From Crocinitomicaceae bacterium (GTDB lineage Bacteria; Bacteroidota; Bacteroidia; Flavobacteriales_D; Crocinitomicaceae), in contig JAGYIR010000014.1 in the NCBI GenBank assembly GCA_018402525.1, forward strand, positions 1-64,000: a DNA stretch of 64,000 nt, given 5' to 3'. Shown here in pieces: positions 17,751 through 29,000 of the stretch. Under the pieces are notes generated by a model. The model had not been told where the DNA came from. It made no database searches and worked only from the letters and a program-made list of their open reading frames with translations. The first letter of the stretch is position 1. Every line of letters starts with the position of its first letter. A program made the translations under genes and the position numbers.

Positions 17751-19649
17751 ATGAGTTTACGCATCAAAACATTTGAAGAATACAAAACTGAATACAAAAA
17801 AAGTGTTAACAATCCCGAAAGATTTTGGGCAGAAATTGCTGATAAATTTTCGTGGCAAAAAAAATGGGACACTATTTTAAATTGGAATTTTGATGAACCA
17901 AGCGTTGAATGGTTTGGCGGTGGTAAGTTGAACATCACTGAAAATTTACTGGATCGACACCTTGACGAAAATGGAACTAAAACTGCGTTTTTCTGGGAAC
18001 CGAATGATTCAACTGGTACTGCAAAGAAAATCACCTATCAAGGACTTTACGATGAAGTTTGCCAACTTAGTAATGCACTGCGCAAACTAGGAGTAAAAAA
18101 AGGAGATCGGGTGTGTATCTACATGCCGATGGTCCTCGAGTCTGTCGTGGCAATTTTAGCTTGTGCGCGAATTGGCGCTGTGCATTCGATCATTTTTGCT
18201 GGATTTTCAGCTCAAGCCCTTGCGGATAGAATCAATGACGCAACTGCTAAAGTGGTGATTACTTCCGATGGTTTATACAGAGGTGACAAACAAGTGGCGC
18301 TAAAATCAATGGTCGATGATGCACTGAACGACTGTCCAAGTATTGAACATTGCGTGGTGCTCAACGTCACCAACGAAAAAGTGAATATGCAACAAGGGCG
18401 AGATGTTGATTATCATACGATTATTAAAAATGAACCGAAGCACTGTCCGCCTGAAATCATGGAATCGGAAGATCCGTTGTTCATTCTCTATACATCAGGT
18501 TCGACTGGAAAGCCAAAAGGAGTTGTACATTCCTGCGCTGGTTATATGATTTACTCGGCTTATTCATTTCAAAACGTTTTTCAAGGCGAGGAAAACGATG
18601 TGTTTTGGTGTACAGCTGATATTGGTTGGATCACGGGACATACATACATTGTGTACGGTCCACTCTTGTCTGGCGTAACCTCTGTTATGTTTGAAGGAAT
18701 TCCGACCTATCCGCATCCTGGTAGATTCTGGGAAGTCTGCGAGAAGTATAACGTCAACCAATTCTACACTGCGCCAACAGCGATTCGCTCATTGATGGGA
18801 TTTGGGCTGACACCAGTCAATAAATTCGATTTAAGTAGCTTGAAAGTCATCGGATCAGTCGGTGAACCGATCAACGAAGAAGCGTGGACATGGTATTTTG
18901 AAAACATCGGAAAGAAAAAATGTGCACTCGTCGATACGTGGTGGCAAACAGAAACTGGCGGAATCATGATTTCTGGATTAGGGAATTTATCGCCTATGCA
19001 ACCCATGCATGCTGGATATCCACTTCCAGGGATTCAACCGATTTTACTGGATTCAGAAGGGATGATTATCACAGAGAATGAAGTCGAAGGTTATTTGTGC
19101 ATGGCATATCCATGGCCATCGATCATCAGAACGACCTACGGCGATCACGAACGCTGTAAAAACACCTATTTTTCAAATTACAAAGGCTATTATTTCACCG
19201 GAGACGGTGCAAAACGCGATAAAAATGGCATGTACCGAATTATTGGACGTGTGGATGACGTGATCAACGTTTCTGGCCACCGCTTTGGAACAGCAGAAAT
19301 TGAAGATGCGATTAACATGGACGATTTTGTCATTGAATCAGCTGTAGTTGCCTTTCCCCACGATATTAAAGGTCAAGGAATTTATGCGTACGTTGTCGTT
19401 GATCAGCGTGGTGAATCGAGTGATGAGGACATTACCTCATCTATCATCAATTGCGTTTCCGCTCGAATTGGAAAAATTGCGAAACCTGATAAAATTCAAA
19501 TCGTTGAGGGACTTCCAAAAACGCGTTCTGGAAAAATAATGCGCAGAATCTTGCGTAAGATAGCTGAAGGTGAGCGCTCAAACTTTGGAGATACATCCAC
19601 ACTGCTCGATCCTGAGGTTGTAGATAAAATAGTACGTAAAGCTTTGTAA
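17751..19649 (+). CDS. acs: Acetyl-CoA synthetase (AMP-forming)
   Basis: Activates acetate to acetyl-CoA through acetyl-AMP. The AMP-binding motif YTSGSTGKPKGVVH starts near residue 247. The VDTWWQTETGG and VDDVINVSGHR signatures of ACS are present, and PKTRSGKIMRR near residue 590 holds the catalytic lysine regulated by acetylation in other bacteria. The length of 632 aa is normal. It stands alone with a strong terminator and a complex palindromic upstream region that may carry its regulation. Confidence 0.96.
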   Translation: MSLRIKTFEEYKTEYKKSVNNPERFWAEIADKFSWQKKWDTILNWNFDEPSVEWFGGGKLNITENLLDRHLDENGTKTAFFWEPNDSTGTAKKITYQGLYDEVCQLSNALRKLGVKKGDRVCIYMPMVLESVVAILACARIGAVHSIIFAGFSAQALADRINDATAKVVITSDGLYRGDKQVALKSMVDDALNDCPSIEHCVVLNVTNEKVNMQQGRDVDYHTIIKNEPKHCPPEIMESEDPLFILYTSGSTGKPKGVVHSCAGYMIYSAYSFQNVFQGEENDVFWCTADIGWITGHTYIVYGPLLSGVTSVMFEGIPTYPHPGRFWEVCEKYNVNQFYTAPTAIRSLMGFGLTPVNKFDLSSLKVIGSVGEPINEEAWTWYFENIGKKKCALVDTWWQTETGGIMISGLGNLSPMQPMHAGYPLPGIQPILLDSEGMIITENEVEGYLCMAYPWPSIIRTTYGDHERCKNTYFSNYKGYYFTGDGAKRDKNGMYRIIGRVDDVINVSGHRFGTAEIEDAINMDDFVIESAVVAFPHDIKGQGIYAYVVVDQRGESSDEDITSSIINCVSARIGKIAKPDKIQIVEGLPKTRSGKIMRRILRKIAEGERSNFGDTSTLLDPEVVDKIVRKAL

Positions 19650-19651
19650 CA

Positions 19652-19690
19652 AAAAAATGGGCTTGCAAACACAAACCCATTTTTTAAAAC
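19652..19690. terminator. Bidirectional terminator between acs and the OmpA-family gene
   Basis: AAAAAATGGG (19652-19661) pairs with CCCATTTTTT (19676-19685), with a further TTG/CAA after one mismatch. A-run and T-run flank the stem on opposite strands, serving both convergent genes. Confidence 0.82.
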
Positions 19691-19706
19691 CCCTTATTCA
19701 GTAGGC

Positions 19707-20900
19707 TTATTTTCTAACAATAAACGTCACTCGACGATTTTTAGCTAGAACTAAGTCTTCATCGTCCTCTTCGTTTGTATCTTCATTAGGCATTGAACTT
19801 CCTTTGCGCGTAATAATTAAACGTGACTCAGGAATTCCTTTGTCCATGAGATAAGTCATCACAACACCAATTCGTTTATTATCCATTCCTGCATAGTAAT
19901 CATTGGTAAGTCCAACTGAATCTTCCATAGCATTGTTATGCCCATTGATTTGTAGTTTCAACCCAGAGTTCTCTTTTAGGATATTCGCTATTAAATCAAG
20001 TGATCCTTGACCTTCTGTAGTCAATTTATCCTTTCCAAAAGCGAAGAAAATTTCATGTGTTTCAATTTTCTCTTCTGGAGTCATTTCCTCTGTAATCGAA
20101 AATGTTTTTTGGTAAATTGTTGTAGAAAACTCCTGCCCACCTTCGTCGGCTTGACAATCGCATTGTTCCCCTTCGTTCAAAAGACGTACACTCGCATCAT
20201 CAACGTAGTAATACGCGGAAATCACTTGAGTAACCTTTACTTTAGGATCCTTTTTCATACGTTCATTCTTCGTTTCATCGTCAGAATTAAAGTTTCCAAT
20301 TGTAAAATATTTCTCTCCACCTTCGGCAACATAAACTCCGCAGATTTCTGTCCAATCAAAACGAGCACTCACAATTTTATGATCGTTGTTGTAATGCAAT
20401 ACACTTGGCTCGTCAATGAGCGGTAGTTTTGAATCTGTTCCAAAAGGCTTTTTGCTCAATTTCGCAGCAACATTATTTACAGCATATTTAGAAGCTTCAG
20501 CGAGGGAAATATTGAATTTCACACAATAGCGCATTCCCTTTTTCATTGGCGCATCTAACTTCGTCATAACATAAGTACGAGCTTCCTTACCACCATAGGA
20601 ATAGGCTACGATTCCAGCATAATTACCGCCTTCTTTTGGATGCTCCTTTCCAAATACATTCTCTGGAACACCAATTTCAGGATTCTTGTTCGAAGTAAAT
20701 AAATCTGCTCGCGCTCCAGTTGGAGAAACCCACCCCGTTGCACTTTCAATCGAACCTAATCTTTTCGGACTTTTATCAACTGATTCGAAACTAGGGTTCG
20801 GAATCAAATTTTGTCCCTCTTGAGCCACTGCACCAAAGGAGAGTATACTGATGGACATTGTCCAAACTAATCTTGTCATTTTTTTAGCGTTTAAATTCAT
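19707..20900 (-). CDS. OmpA-family outer-membrane protein
   Basis: A 397-aa exported protein. Residues 1-26 are a signal peptide; residues 30-230 form a beta-sandwich-like domain beginning NLIPNPSFE, an opening often seen in carbohydrate-binding-like or adhesive modules; residues 275-397 are an OmpA C-terminal peptidoglycan-binding domain ([20 protein letters not shown]..., [34 protein letters not shown]). The first ATG (20900) lies 17 nt inside hemE; an alternative ATG at 20879 lies 4 nt past the hemE stop and also gives a good signal peptide. Co-transcription with hemE is likely. The ligand of the N-terminal domain is unknown. Confidence 0.82.
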   Translation of the reverse strand: MNLNAKKMTRLVWTMSISILSFGAVAQEGQNLIPNPSFESVDKSPKRLGSIESATGWVSPTGARADLFTSNKNPEIGVPENVFGKEHPKEGGNYAGIVAYSYGGKEARTYVMTKLDAPMKKGMRYCVKFNISLAEASKYAVNNVAAKLSKKPFGTDSKLPLIDEPSVLHYNNDHKIVSARFDWTEICGVYVAEGGEKYFTIGNFNSDDETKNERMKKDPKVKVTQVISAYYYVDDASVRLLNEGEQCDCQADEGGQEFSTTIYQKTFSITEEMTPEEKIETHEIFFAFGKDKLTTEGQGSLDLIANILKENSGLKLQINGHNNAMEDSVGLTNDYYAGMDNKRIGVVMTYLMDKGIPESRLIITRKGSSMPNEDTNEEDDEDLVLAKNRRVTFIVRK

Positions 20901-21921
20901 AATTCTTTACTGTTTTAATGAATGTTTTTACTTTTTCTGGATCTATGTCCGGATAAACACCATGCCCCAAATTAACAATATGTCTTTCACTTTTGAAAGT
21001 ATTGAGCATATTATTTGTCAATCTTTCTATTTCCGAATGAGACGAATACAATACACATGGGTCTAGATTCCCCTGTAGAGTTCTCTTTTCACCTATTGCT
21101 TGTCTAATCTGAGCCATGTCCATGTTCCAATCAATCCCAACTGTATTGCAGTCCATTTCAGCAATTTCAATCACAGAATTGTACGCACCTTTTGCGAAAA
21201 TTGTTAATGGAACCTCTGTTATGGCCGATGCAATTTGATTCATATATTTCAATCCAAATTCAGCATATTGATCTTTTCCAAGAATTCCCGCCCAAGAATC
21301 AAAAATTTGCACCATGTGTGCACCTGCTTTGATTTGTGCTTTTAAATACTGAATTGTCACTTTCGTGATACGCTGAAGCAACTCGTGTGCCAAAGTTGGA
21401 TTTGTATAAAGAATCTTCCGTGATTCAGAGAAGGTTTTAGAACCTTGACCTTCGGTCATATAGCAGAAGATCGTCCAAGGAGCACCAGCGAAACCGATCA
21501 ACGGAACTCTTCCATTCAATTCCCTGTTGGTGATGCGAATTGCCTCTGTGACGTAGCCTAATCTATCTTCAATGTCGAAATCAAATTCGGCATACTTCAA
21601 TCCTTCCTCTGAGCGTATCGTCTTTTCAAACCAAGGTCCCTTCTTTTCGACCATTTGATAAGTCAACCCCATGGCTTCAGGGACAACCAAAATATCAGAA
21701 AAGATAATGGCCGCATCGACATCCAACAAGTCGACTGGCTGGATCGTAACTTCAGCCGCTCTTTCAGGTGTTTCAACCAATTCTTTAAATCCAGATAGGT
21801 TGCTCCGTACCGCTCGGTATTCAGGTAAAATCCTACCTGCTTGGCGCATCAACCACACAGGATAACGTTCTATGGATTCTCCTCGCGCTGCGCGTAAAAT
21901 TAAGTCGTTTTGAATTTTCAT
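20884..21921 (-). CDS. hemE: Uroporphyrinogen decarboxylase
   Basis: Converts uroporphyrinogen III to coproporphyrinogen III in haem synthesis. Diagnostic segments are [19 protein letters not shown] near residue 17, [29 protein letters not shown], and the C-terminal [18 protein letters not shown]. The start is ATG 21921, giving 345 aa, the family norm; the longer open frame upstream (to 22002) has no family similarity and crosses the -7 promoter box. The 3' end overlaps or abuts the OmpA gene. Confidence 0.95.
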   Translation of the reverse strand: MKIQNDLILRAARGESIERYPVWLMRQAGRILPEYRAVRSNLSGFKELVETPERAAEVTIQPVDLLDVDAAIIFSDILVVPEAMGLTYQMVEKKGPWFEKTIRSEEGLKYAEFDFDIEDRLGYVTEAIRITNRELNGRVPLIGFAGAPWTIFCYMTEGQGSKTFSESRKILYTNPTLAHELLQRITKVTIQYLKAQIKAGAHMVQIFDSWAGILGKDQYAEFGLKYMNQIASAITEVPLTIFAKGAYNSVIEIAEMDCNTVGIDWNMDMAQIRQAIGEKRTLQGNLDPCVLYSSHSEIERLTNNMLNTFKSERHIVNLGHGVYPDIDPEKVKTFIKTVKNYEFKR

Positions 21922-21926
21922 CACTG

Positions 21927-21934
21927 CAAAGTTA
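21927..21934 (-). promoter_or_regulatory. -7 promoter box of hemE
   Basis: TAACTTTG on the minus strand matches TAnnTTTG and ends 5 nt before the ATG at 21921. No clear -33 TTG. Confidence 0.55.
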
Positions 21935-22015
21935 AAAAAAGGACTTGCTTTACAGCTACGATTTAATGAAGAATTGTGTTGATTTTTACACAGACAATTC
22001 ATTGACCCGTTGAAG

Positions 22016-22681
22016 CTACCACTTAATTGGTGTCAAACCTTTTGATTGAAGGTATTCGTTGGTTTTAGAAAAATGTCCACACCCTAAAAAACCTCTATGT
22101 GCGGACAAAGGGGACGGGTGTGGTGCTTTCAATAGAAGATTGTTTTCCGTATCAACACTAATTGCTTTTTTCTCAGCCTTACCTCCCCATAACATGTATA
22201 CAAGGTTCTTCTTTCGTTCATTCAAGATGTTGATGACAGCATCCGTTAATTTCTCCCAACCTTTTCCTGAGTGACTATCAGCCTCACCTGTTCTCACGGT
22301 CAGTACAGTATTTAAAAGGAGTACACCTTGTCTGGCCCAATGACCAAGATCGCCGCTGGAACGCTGAGGAATACCCAAGTCGTTCTCCAGTTCTTTGTAT
22401 ATATTCTTTAAGCTTGGCGGTAAACGGATCACCTCCTCATCAACAGAAAAACAAAGTCCATGTGCCATCCCTTTCGTGTGATAAGGATCTTGTCCCAAAA
22501 TCACTACCTTGACTTGATCGAAGGGACACTCATCAAACGCTCTAAAAATCTGATTCGCATTCGGGAAAACTTCATATGTGGCATACTCTTTTCGCACAAA
22601 ATCAGACAGTTCCTCAAAATAGGGTTGGTGAAACTCATCCGTCAACAATTGCTTCCAAGATTCTTCGATGCTTACATCCAT
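22016..22681 (-). CDS. ung: Uracil-DNA glycosylase
   Basis: Removes uracil from DNA to start base excision repair. The catalytic water-activating motif [10 protein letters not shown], the [10 protein letters not shown] segment, and the C-terminal [21 protein letters not shown] minor-groove loop with its essential His are all present. At 221 aa it has the normal length for family 1. It is divergent from a lipoprotein gene with only 46 nt between the start codons. A one-mismatch -7 box (TATATTCG) precedes the start. Confidence 0.95.
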   Translation of the reverse strand: MDVSIEESWKQLLTDEFHQPYFEELSDFVRKEYATYEVFPNANQIFRAFDECPFDQVKVVILGQDPYHTKGMAHGLCFSVDEEVIRLPPSLKNIYKELENDLGIPQRSSGDLGHWARQGVLLLNTVLTVRTGEADSHSGKGWEKLTDAVINILNERKKNLVYMLWGGKAEKKAISVDTENNLLLKAPHPSPLSAHRGFLGCGHFSKTNEYLQSKGLTPIKW

Positions 22682-22715
22682 GTTTCGAATATAAAAGAAA
22701 ATTGAAGATTAACAT

Positions 22716-22723
22716 TATCTTTG
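22716..22723 (+). promoter_or_regulatory. -7 promoter box of the lipoprotein gene at 22728
   Basis: TATCTTTG matches TAnnTTTG and ends 4 nt before the ATG at 22728, another near-leaderless arrangement within the 46-nt divergent region shared with ung. Confidence 0.55.
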
Positions 22724-22727
22724 TCCT

Positions 22728-23489
22728 ATGAAATATATCTATTTTTCGCTAGCGCTTTTACTTGTTTCTGCATGTTCAGAGAAACCAACAACTGGGACCG
22801 ATGAAAGCGTAGATCAGGAAGTCGTTGAGGAAACACTGGAACAAAAATTGGTCCGTCATGTAGAAGGCAATCTTAGTATACTAGGCACCGAAAAATATAC
22901 TTATCAGATCTATAGTGAATATTTAAATGGAGATGACAGTATCGACTATATTATTACGGTGAATCGACTGGAAAAGGCGTTGGACGAGGCGATTGAAAGT
23001 GGAAATACTGCAAAACGTGCAGAACTGGGTTATATGGGAAACTATAACTATTTTTTCTACATGGATGGAGCAAGTAAAACGATTACAACTGCCATTCCAG
23101 TGCCATCTAGTCCCTATACTGAGTTGAGCATAGGTTTCGCTAACATTCGCACCGAAGCCTATAAAGATTTTATGATTGATTTCCGAGTGCGCAATTCGTG
23201 TTTCAGAAGATTTTACACAGTGATGAAAACAATTCCTGCTCAAACATTTGAAACAAAAATATTCGACTTTTTAGGAGAAGAGAATGTGGAGGCGTATAGT
23301 GTGAGTTTTCAAGAAGGAAGCTATTCCTTAGCCAAGGATATTTATGTCTACAAGGCGAACATAGAAAATATAACAATCAATTCACCCAACGATGTTTATA
23401 AGGCTCAACCAAAAATAACACCAACAGATCAGTTGGAGCGAAAGTGGTTTTTTAACGAGCAAATGAATAAATATTATACGGAGAAGTAG
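22728..23489 (+). CDS. Predicted lipoprotein of unknown function
   Basis: A 253-aa protein I do not recognise. The signal ends in a lipobox-like LVSAC (Cys16). It is followed by an acidic, low-complexity spacer and then a mixed alpha/beta globular region rich in aromatic residues (YNYFFYMDG, RVRNSCFRRFYTVMK). It has one cysteine beyond the lipobox. Three nucleotides separate it from the esterase gene, so the two are probably translated from one mRNA. Membrane location (outer or inner) cannot be told. Confidence 0.7.
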   Translation: MKYIYFSLALLLVSACSEKPTTGTDESVDQEVVEETLEQKLVRHVEGNLSILGTEKYTYQIYSEYLNGDDSIDYIITVNRLEKALDEAIESGNTAKRAELGYMGNYNYFFYMDGASKTITTAIPVPSSPYTELSIGFANIRTEAYKDFMIDFRVRNSCFRRFYTVMKTIPAQTFETKIFDFLGEENVEAYSVSFQEGSYSLAKDIYVYKANIENITINSPNDVYKAQPKITPTDQLERKWFFNEQMNKYYTEK

Positions 23490-23492
23490 TTC

Positions 23493-24131
23493 ATGGAGCA
23501 TGTTCTCAAACATACCAAGACCTATCGCTTTGAAACACTAAATGGCGAAAACTGCCCTACCACCGTGCTGTATGTACTTCACGGATACGGACAACTCGCT
23601 AAGTTTTTTATTCAAAAGTTTAAGGCAATTCACCCTGAGGTGCTAATTGTTGCTCCAGAAGGAATGCATCGTTTTTATTTGAAAGGTGCTTCAGGTCGCG
23701 TTGGTGCGTCTTGGATGACAAAAGAAGCGCGTGAAACAGACATTTCAGACAATATTGATTGGTTGAATACACTGGATCAAAAAATATCGAGCGAACACGC
23801 CATTTCGCATCGAATTCTTTTAGGATTCTCTCAGGGTGGAGCCACAGCATTACGCTGGAAGACAAACGCTCAAAATACCTTTGATAAAGTCATCATTTGG
23901 GCAAGTGACTTTCCTCCCGATATGGAACCAAAAATTGCAACATTCAAGGGTGAAACAGAAAATCACTTTGTGATAGGTACGGAAGATGAATTTTATGATG
24001 TATCCGCACAAAACAATCTAATCCAGTTCTATAAGGGCGTTGATTTTAAAATTAGTACCTACCCTGGACGTCATGACATTGAACCTTCCATTTTGAATAA
24101 TGTGCTCAACATTCATAATTTAAAAAACTAA
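23493..24131 (+). CDS. Phospholipase/carboxylesterase-like alpha/beta hydrolase
   Basis: A 212-aa cytoplasmic serine hydrolase. The oxyanion region is LYVLHGYGQ (about residues 27-35), the nucleophile elbow is GFSQGGA (Ser near 112), a likely Asp acid lies in the IGTEDEFYD region and the catalytic His in the YPGRHDIEPS end. This arrangement matches the AB hydrolase 2/5 group (esterase YpfH and acyl-protein-thioesterase-like). The natural substrate is unknown. It is immediately downstream of the lipoprotein gene. Confidence 0.85.
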   Translation: MEHVLKHTKTYRFETLNGENCPTTVLYVLHGYGQLAKFFIQKFKAIHPEVLIVAPEGMHRFYLKGASGRVGASWMTKEARETDISDNIDWLNTLDQKISSEHAISHRILLGFSQGGATALRWKTNAQNTFDKVIIWASDFPPDMEPKIATFKGETENHFVIGTEDEFYDVSAQNNLIQFYKGVDFKISTYPGRHDIEPSILNNVLNIHNLKN

Positions 24132-24133
24132 AC

Positions 24134-24141
24134 TATCTTTG
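24134..24141 (+). promoter_or_regulatory. -7 promoter box of the LolA-like gene
   Basis: TATCTTTG matches TAnnTTTG. A TTC at 24112-24114 with a 19-nt spacer is a one-mismatch -33 element. The ATG is 38 nt downstream. Confidence 0.55.
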
Positions 24142-24179
24142 GCATAGTTTCTGCAATTCACAAGCAAAAAAAATAAACC

Positions 24180-24821
24180 ATGAAGCAATTATTTACCTTT
24201 TTAGCAATCACTTCTTTCTTATTCACATCCTACGGTCAGGATACAAAAGCGCAAGAAATTTTAGACAAACTATCAAAAAAAATGAAAGCACAAACCACGT
24301 TTTATGTGGAATTCAGTGCGAACATCAAAAATACATCCACAGGAACCGATGAAACAGAAACTGGAAAAGGCTGGGTGAAAGGTAGTAAGTACTATGCCTC
24401 TTTTGGTGAAAACACAATTATTTCAAATGGTCTTAAAACTTGGACAATTGTAAAAGAAGAAAAATCGGTGTATGAATCTGATGCAAATGAAGACGATGAA
24501 GAATCGATCAATCCGAGAAAATTACTGACGATTTGGGAAAGTGGTTTTAAAAATAAATACGCTAAAGAGATGACCCTCAATGGAGAAACCGTTCATGTTA
24601 TCAATCTATACCCTAAAAATCCAGGAAGTGTTGACTACCATACTGTTATACTTTATATCTCGAAAACGAAAAACGAGTTGGTGAAAGTGATCATGAAAAC
24701 CAAAGACGGGACGGTTATGACATATAACGTAACAAACTTCAGCACCAATACAGAAATCAGCGACTCTAAATTCGTTTTTAGCACAGCAAAGTATCCTGGA
24801 TACACGGTCATTCGTGACTAA
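24180..24821 (+). CDS. LolA-like outer-membrane lipoprotein carrier
   Basis: A 213-aa periplasmic protein with signal peptide 1-19 (ending YGQ). The mature part begins with AQEILDKLSKKMKAQTTFYVEFSA, the amphipathic helix followed by a beta strand that opens LolA, and continues as an antiparallel sheet (GKGWVKGSKYYASFG, NGLKTWTI, VYESDANEDDEE). LolA carries lipoproteins through the periplasm. Bacteroidetes have several LolA-like paralogues, so this may be a specialised copy rather than the housekeeping one. Confidence 0.82.
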   Translation: MKQLFTFLAITSFLFTSYGQDTKAQEILDKLSKKMKAQTTFYVEFSANIKNTSTGTDETETGKGWVKGSKYYASFGENTIISNGLKTWTIVKEEKSVYESDANEDDEESINPRKLLTIWESGFKNKYAKEMTLNGETVHVINLYPKNPGSVDYHTVILYISKTKNELVKVIMKTKDGTVMTYNVTNFSTNTEISDSKFVFSTAKYPGYTVIRD

Positions 24822-24856
24822 TTCAAATGTATCCATAACAAGAAAATTATAGCTAA

Positions 24857-24895
24857 AAAAAGAGAGGCTTCATTACTGAGGCCTCTCTTTTCATA
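24857..24895 (+). terminator. Intrinsic terminator after the LolA-like gene
   Basis: AAAAGAGAGGC (24857-24867) pairs with GCCTCTCTTTT (24881-24891), followed by a T-rich tail. The rest of the gap to 25121 is AT-rich and shows no gene. Confidence 0.82.
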
Positions 24896-25108
24896 ATTAA
24901 CCTGTAAGTGTTAATAATTGATCCGTGTCTTATAAACGCAAACACACTTAAAAGGTTTCATGTTTGTGTAAAAGTATTTTGATTTCTTTTGTCTTCTTTC
25001 GTTCTGAAGATGTGTGACCGAGCTATTCTTCCTACTAATTATAATGTAATTAACATCTTCGCATTTAAAAGTTTTTTCGTACCTTAAGTTAACCAGCGGA
25101 TAGATACC

Positions 25109-25116
25109 TAATTTTG
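25109..25116 (+). promoter_or_regulatory. -7 promoter box of the SirB1-like gene
   Basis: TAATTTTG matches TAnnTTTG and ends 5 nt before the TTG start at 25122, supporting that start. Confidence 0.5.
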
Positions 25117-25121
25117 AAGCA

Positions 25122-26006
25122 TTGAAAGAGTACAACAAGATACAAGCATTGGTGCGATTGATTGATGATCCTGATGAATCAATTTATGAGCATGTCCGCG
25201 ATACGATTATCAAGGAAGGAACCGCTGTCATACCCTTTTTAGAGTCGTCTTGGGAAGAAGATGATTTCGGATTGTTGTTCCAGTCGCGTATTGAAGACCT
25301 CATCAAAGAGATTCAATTTAAAGCTGTGAAAGACGATTTGAAGGATTGGATCGAATCATCCCATAAGGATTTATTGACAGGAGCATTGATTATTGTTCGG
25401 TACCAGTACCCCAACTTTGACGAAGAAAAAATTCGCCAGAAAATCCAAGAAATACGCAAAGATATTTGGTTAGAGATCAGTGATCATCAAACAGCTTACG
25501 AAAAGGTGCGTGTCTTCAACAAGGTTTTCTATGGTAAGTATCAATTTACTGGAAACTCAAAAGACTTTCACTCACCTCTAAATTCGTATTTGAATACGGT
25601 CATTGAAACGAAAAAGGGGAATCCACTTAGTTTGTGTTTACTTTATTCCATCATTGCACAATCACTTGATATGCCAGTGTACGGCGTTAACTTGCCGAAT
25701 CACTTTGTGTTGACGTATTTGGATGAAAACAACATCAATTCTGTCATAGCCCCAGAGAATAAACATGGTAATCTTTTTTACATCAATGCATTTTCAAAAG
25801 GTGGGATTTTTGACGAAAATGAAATCACAGAATTTCTAAATGGTTTGAACAAGCCTTTGCTTCGTGAATATTACGAACCCTGTTCCAATTCTGCTATTCT
25901 CGCTCGCATGTTGACAAATTTAATAACTGCATTTCAACAATCTGGAAGTGCTGAACGCGTGAACGAACTGGTAGAATTGCGTGATTTATTTGATCGAAAT
26001 TTCTAG
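25122..26006 (+). CDS. SirB1-like transglutaminase-fold protein (TTG start)
   Basis: A 294-aa protein of the SirB1/Transglut_core2 family. The signature is around residues 145-205: NSYLNTVIETKKGNPLSLCLLYSIIAQSL, then VYGVNLPNHFVL, with Cys, His and acidic residues in the transglutaminase-like order. In other bacteria members are associated with TPR domains and their reaction is unproven. The N-terminal 100 residues are helical. No ATG is available near the N-terminus; TTG 25122 directly follows a -7 box. The 3' end overlaps the convergent dnaE by 21 nt. Confidence 0.83.
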   Translation: MKEYNKIQALVRLIDDPDESIYEHVRDTIIKEGTAVIPFLESSWEEDDFGLLFQSRIEDLIKEIQFKAVKDDLKDWIESSHKDLLTGALIIVRYQYPNFDEEKIRQKIQEIRKDIWLEISDHQTAYEKVRVFNKVFYGKYQFTGNSKDFHSPLNSYLNTVIETKKGNPLSLCLLYSIIAQSLDMPVYGVNLPNHFVLTYLDENNINSVIAPENKHGNLFYINAFSKGGIFDENEITEFLNGLNKPLLREYYEPCSNSAILARMLTNLITAFQQSGSAERVNELVELRDLFDRNF

Positions 26007-29000
26007 ATCAAACTCCTTTAACTTATTAAACAGCGTATTATTTAAATCAACCTTCACCGATTTTGAAGGCATTCTCACCTCGATTTGATCCAATTGATCA
26101 TAAATTGTAAAGTGAACTGGACAATTTCCTTCATGGGCGATGAACAGTTCATTCAATTCTGTTATCATACGCTGATCCAAAGCTTTCGTCGCTAATTTCA
26201 AGTGAACTGCATTCGCTTTCGTTTCTTTTAAATTTACCAGAAGATCGATTGAATGAATCACAAATTCCAATTCTGATCTCCGAGGCGGAACCTCTATCCT
26301 ACCCTTTACTGAAACAAATGTGTTTGGAGTTAAAAAATGTTTGTATTTCAAGTAGTTTTCCCGCCATAAAAACAATTTATGAGAATCGTTGTAATCTTCC
26401 AGAATAACTGTCCCAAATGGATCACCCTTTTTGGTAATTCGATGCTCACCCTCCGAAACAATTGCAGCAAAGAGAATATCCTTCCCTTGGTGTTTTTCAG
26501 GTTCATTCAACATACCGACATGTCCCGTGCAAAACGCATCGATTTCCATTTTGAAATCATCCAACGGATGACCTGAGATAAAAATTCCAACGACCTCTTT
26601 TTCCTTGTTCAACGCGTAAATATTGCCCCATTCTTGTGCTGCAGGAATTTGAGGTTCTGGCAATGTTATTCCAGTTCCTTCCCCAAACAATGACGCCTGA
26701 CTTGAATTTACACTGTCCTGAAAACCTGAACCGAAACGCACAACATTCTCCAAAAAGCTCTTACCACTCACATCCTCTTGAAAATATTGTGCTCGATGGA
26801 CATTAGCAAAAGAATCAAATCCCCCTGCATACGCCAAACTTTCAAATGCTTTTTTCGTACAAATTCGGAGATTAATCCGTTTGGCAAAATCAAAGATATT
26901 GAGGTAACTTCCATTTTGTTTACGATCATCAATAATTGCTTGAACTGGAGCAGAACCTAACCCTTTAATCGCACCTAATCCGAAACGAATGGCGCCTTCT
27001 TTGTTTACCGTAAACTGGTAGTTCGATTCATTGACATCTGGACCAAGAACAGGCAATCCCATGCGTTTACATTCTTCCATGAAAAACGACACCTGTTTAA
27101 TATCGTTCATGTTGTTACTCAACACAGAAGCCATGTATTCAGCAGGGTAATTTGCTTTTAAATAAGCCGTTTGGTAGGCAATCCATGCGTAGCAGGTCGA
27201 GTGTGACTTGTTAAACGCATACGATGCAAATGCTTCCCAGTCGCGCCAGATTTTCTCTAGCTTTTCAGGATTATGCCCGTTTTCTCCACCGCGCTCAATA
27301 AAAGCGGGTTTCATTTTATCGAGGACGTATTTCTGCTTTTTCCCCATCGCTTTACGCAATGTATCGGCTTCACCTTTTGTAAATCCAGCCAATTTCTGGG
27401 AAAGCAACATTACTTGCTCTTGGTAGACCGTAATTCCGTAAGTTTCGTTCAAATATTCCTCACAAGCATCCACGTCATACACAATCGGTTCATCTCCATG
27501 CTTTCGCTTAATAAACGATGGAATATACTCCAATGGGCCTGGGCGATACAAGGCATTCATGGCAATTAAATCCGCAAAAACAGTTGGTTTCAATTCACGC
27601 ATGTACTTTTGCATTCCAGGCGACTCATACTGGAAGATCCCTACCGTTTCACCTCGCTGGAATAATTCGTATGTCTTTTCATCATCTATTGGAAAATCGT
27701 CTGGAACTAGTTCCTCCCCTTTTGTCTCCTTGATATTTGCCACAGCGTGCTTGATCAAGGTCAGGGTTTTGAGTCCAAGAAAGTCCATTTTCAGCAATCC
27801 AGCATCTTCGGCTACAGAATTGTCATACTGCGTGCAGTACATGTCAGAATCTTTTGCCGTTGCGACAGGAACGAAATTGGTGATGTCATCTGGAGTAATA
27901 ATAACTCCACAGGCGTGAATTCCAGTATTTCGAACAGAACCTTCCAATTGCCGCGCTTGATTGAGAACATCAGCTGATAGCCCAAAACCTTCAGCGATTG
28001 CCTTTAATTCTTTTACGCGATTGATATCGTCTTGATTGTTCTTCAGTTTTTCACGCAGTTCAGGATCGGAAAGCGAAAATATCTTCGACAACGAAATATC
28101 TGGAATGAGTTTCGCGATACGATCAGCCTCTGGAAGTGGTAAATCCATTACTCTGGCCGTATCTCGAATAGACGATTTCGCTGCCATCGTTCCGTATGTG
28201 ATGATCTGGGCCACTTGATTTGCTCCGTATTTTTGAATTACCCAATCAATGACTTTTCCACGTCCTTCATCGTCAAAATCGATATCGATATCGGGCATGG
28301 AAACACGATCTGGATTCAAGAAACGCTCAAAAAGCAAATCGTACTTAATGGGGTCGATGTTTGTAATTCCCGTGCAATATGCAACTGCTGACCCCGCTGC
28401 GGAACCACGTCCTGGCCCAACAGAAACGCCCATTTCTCGTGAAGCATTACAAAAATCTTGTACAATTAGAAAGTACCCTGGATAACCAGTTCGCTCAATC
28501 GTTTCCAATTCGAAGTCCAATCGCTCGCGAATTTCATCTGTAATTTCAGGATAGCGCTTCTTAGCCCCTTCGTAAGCCAAATGGCGCAAGAAATTGTTTT
28601 CACCTCGTTTTCCACCATCTTCTTGATCTTTTGGATCAACAAACTGCTCTGGAATTTCAAAGGCTGGAAGCAAAACCTCTCTCGCTAGTGGGTAATATTC
28701 ACATTTTGAGATAATCTCATCAATGCTCTTGATAGCTTCTGGCACGTCCAAGAAAAGCGCCTTCATCTCCTCTTGTGACTTGAAATAATACTCGTTATTG
28801 TCTAAACCGTAGCGGAATCCTCTTCCTCTTCCCTTGGGAGTAGTCACCAATTCATTGTCCTTCACACACAACAACACGTCATGTGCGACTGAATCCTCCT
28901 GATTGAGGTAATACGTATTATTCGTCGCAACCAGTTTGACCTGATGTTTATTCGCTAGTTGAATCAATACTTCATTCACACGGTCTTCATTTTCTTGACC

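Noticed and set aside
20007-20426. 139-codon + strand frame
   Set aside because: Antisense to the OmpA-family gene, which has a clear domain structure; no own promoter or family.
21922-22002. N-terminal extension of HemE
   Set aside because: Family begins at 21921 and the extension crosses the -7 promoter box.
27273-27918. Overlapping + strand frames of 98-119 codons
   Set aside because: Antisense to the polymerase domain of dnaE, a certain gene.
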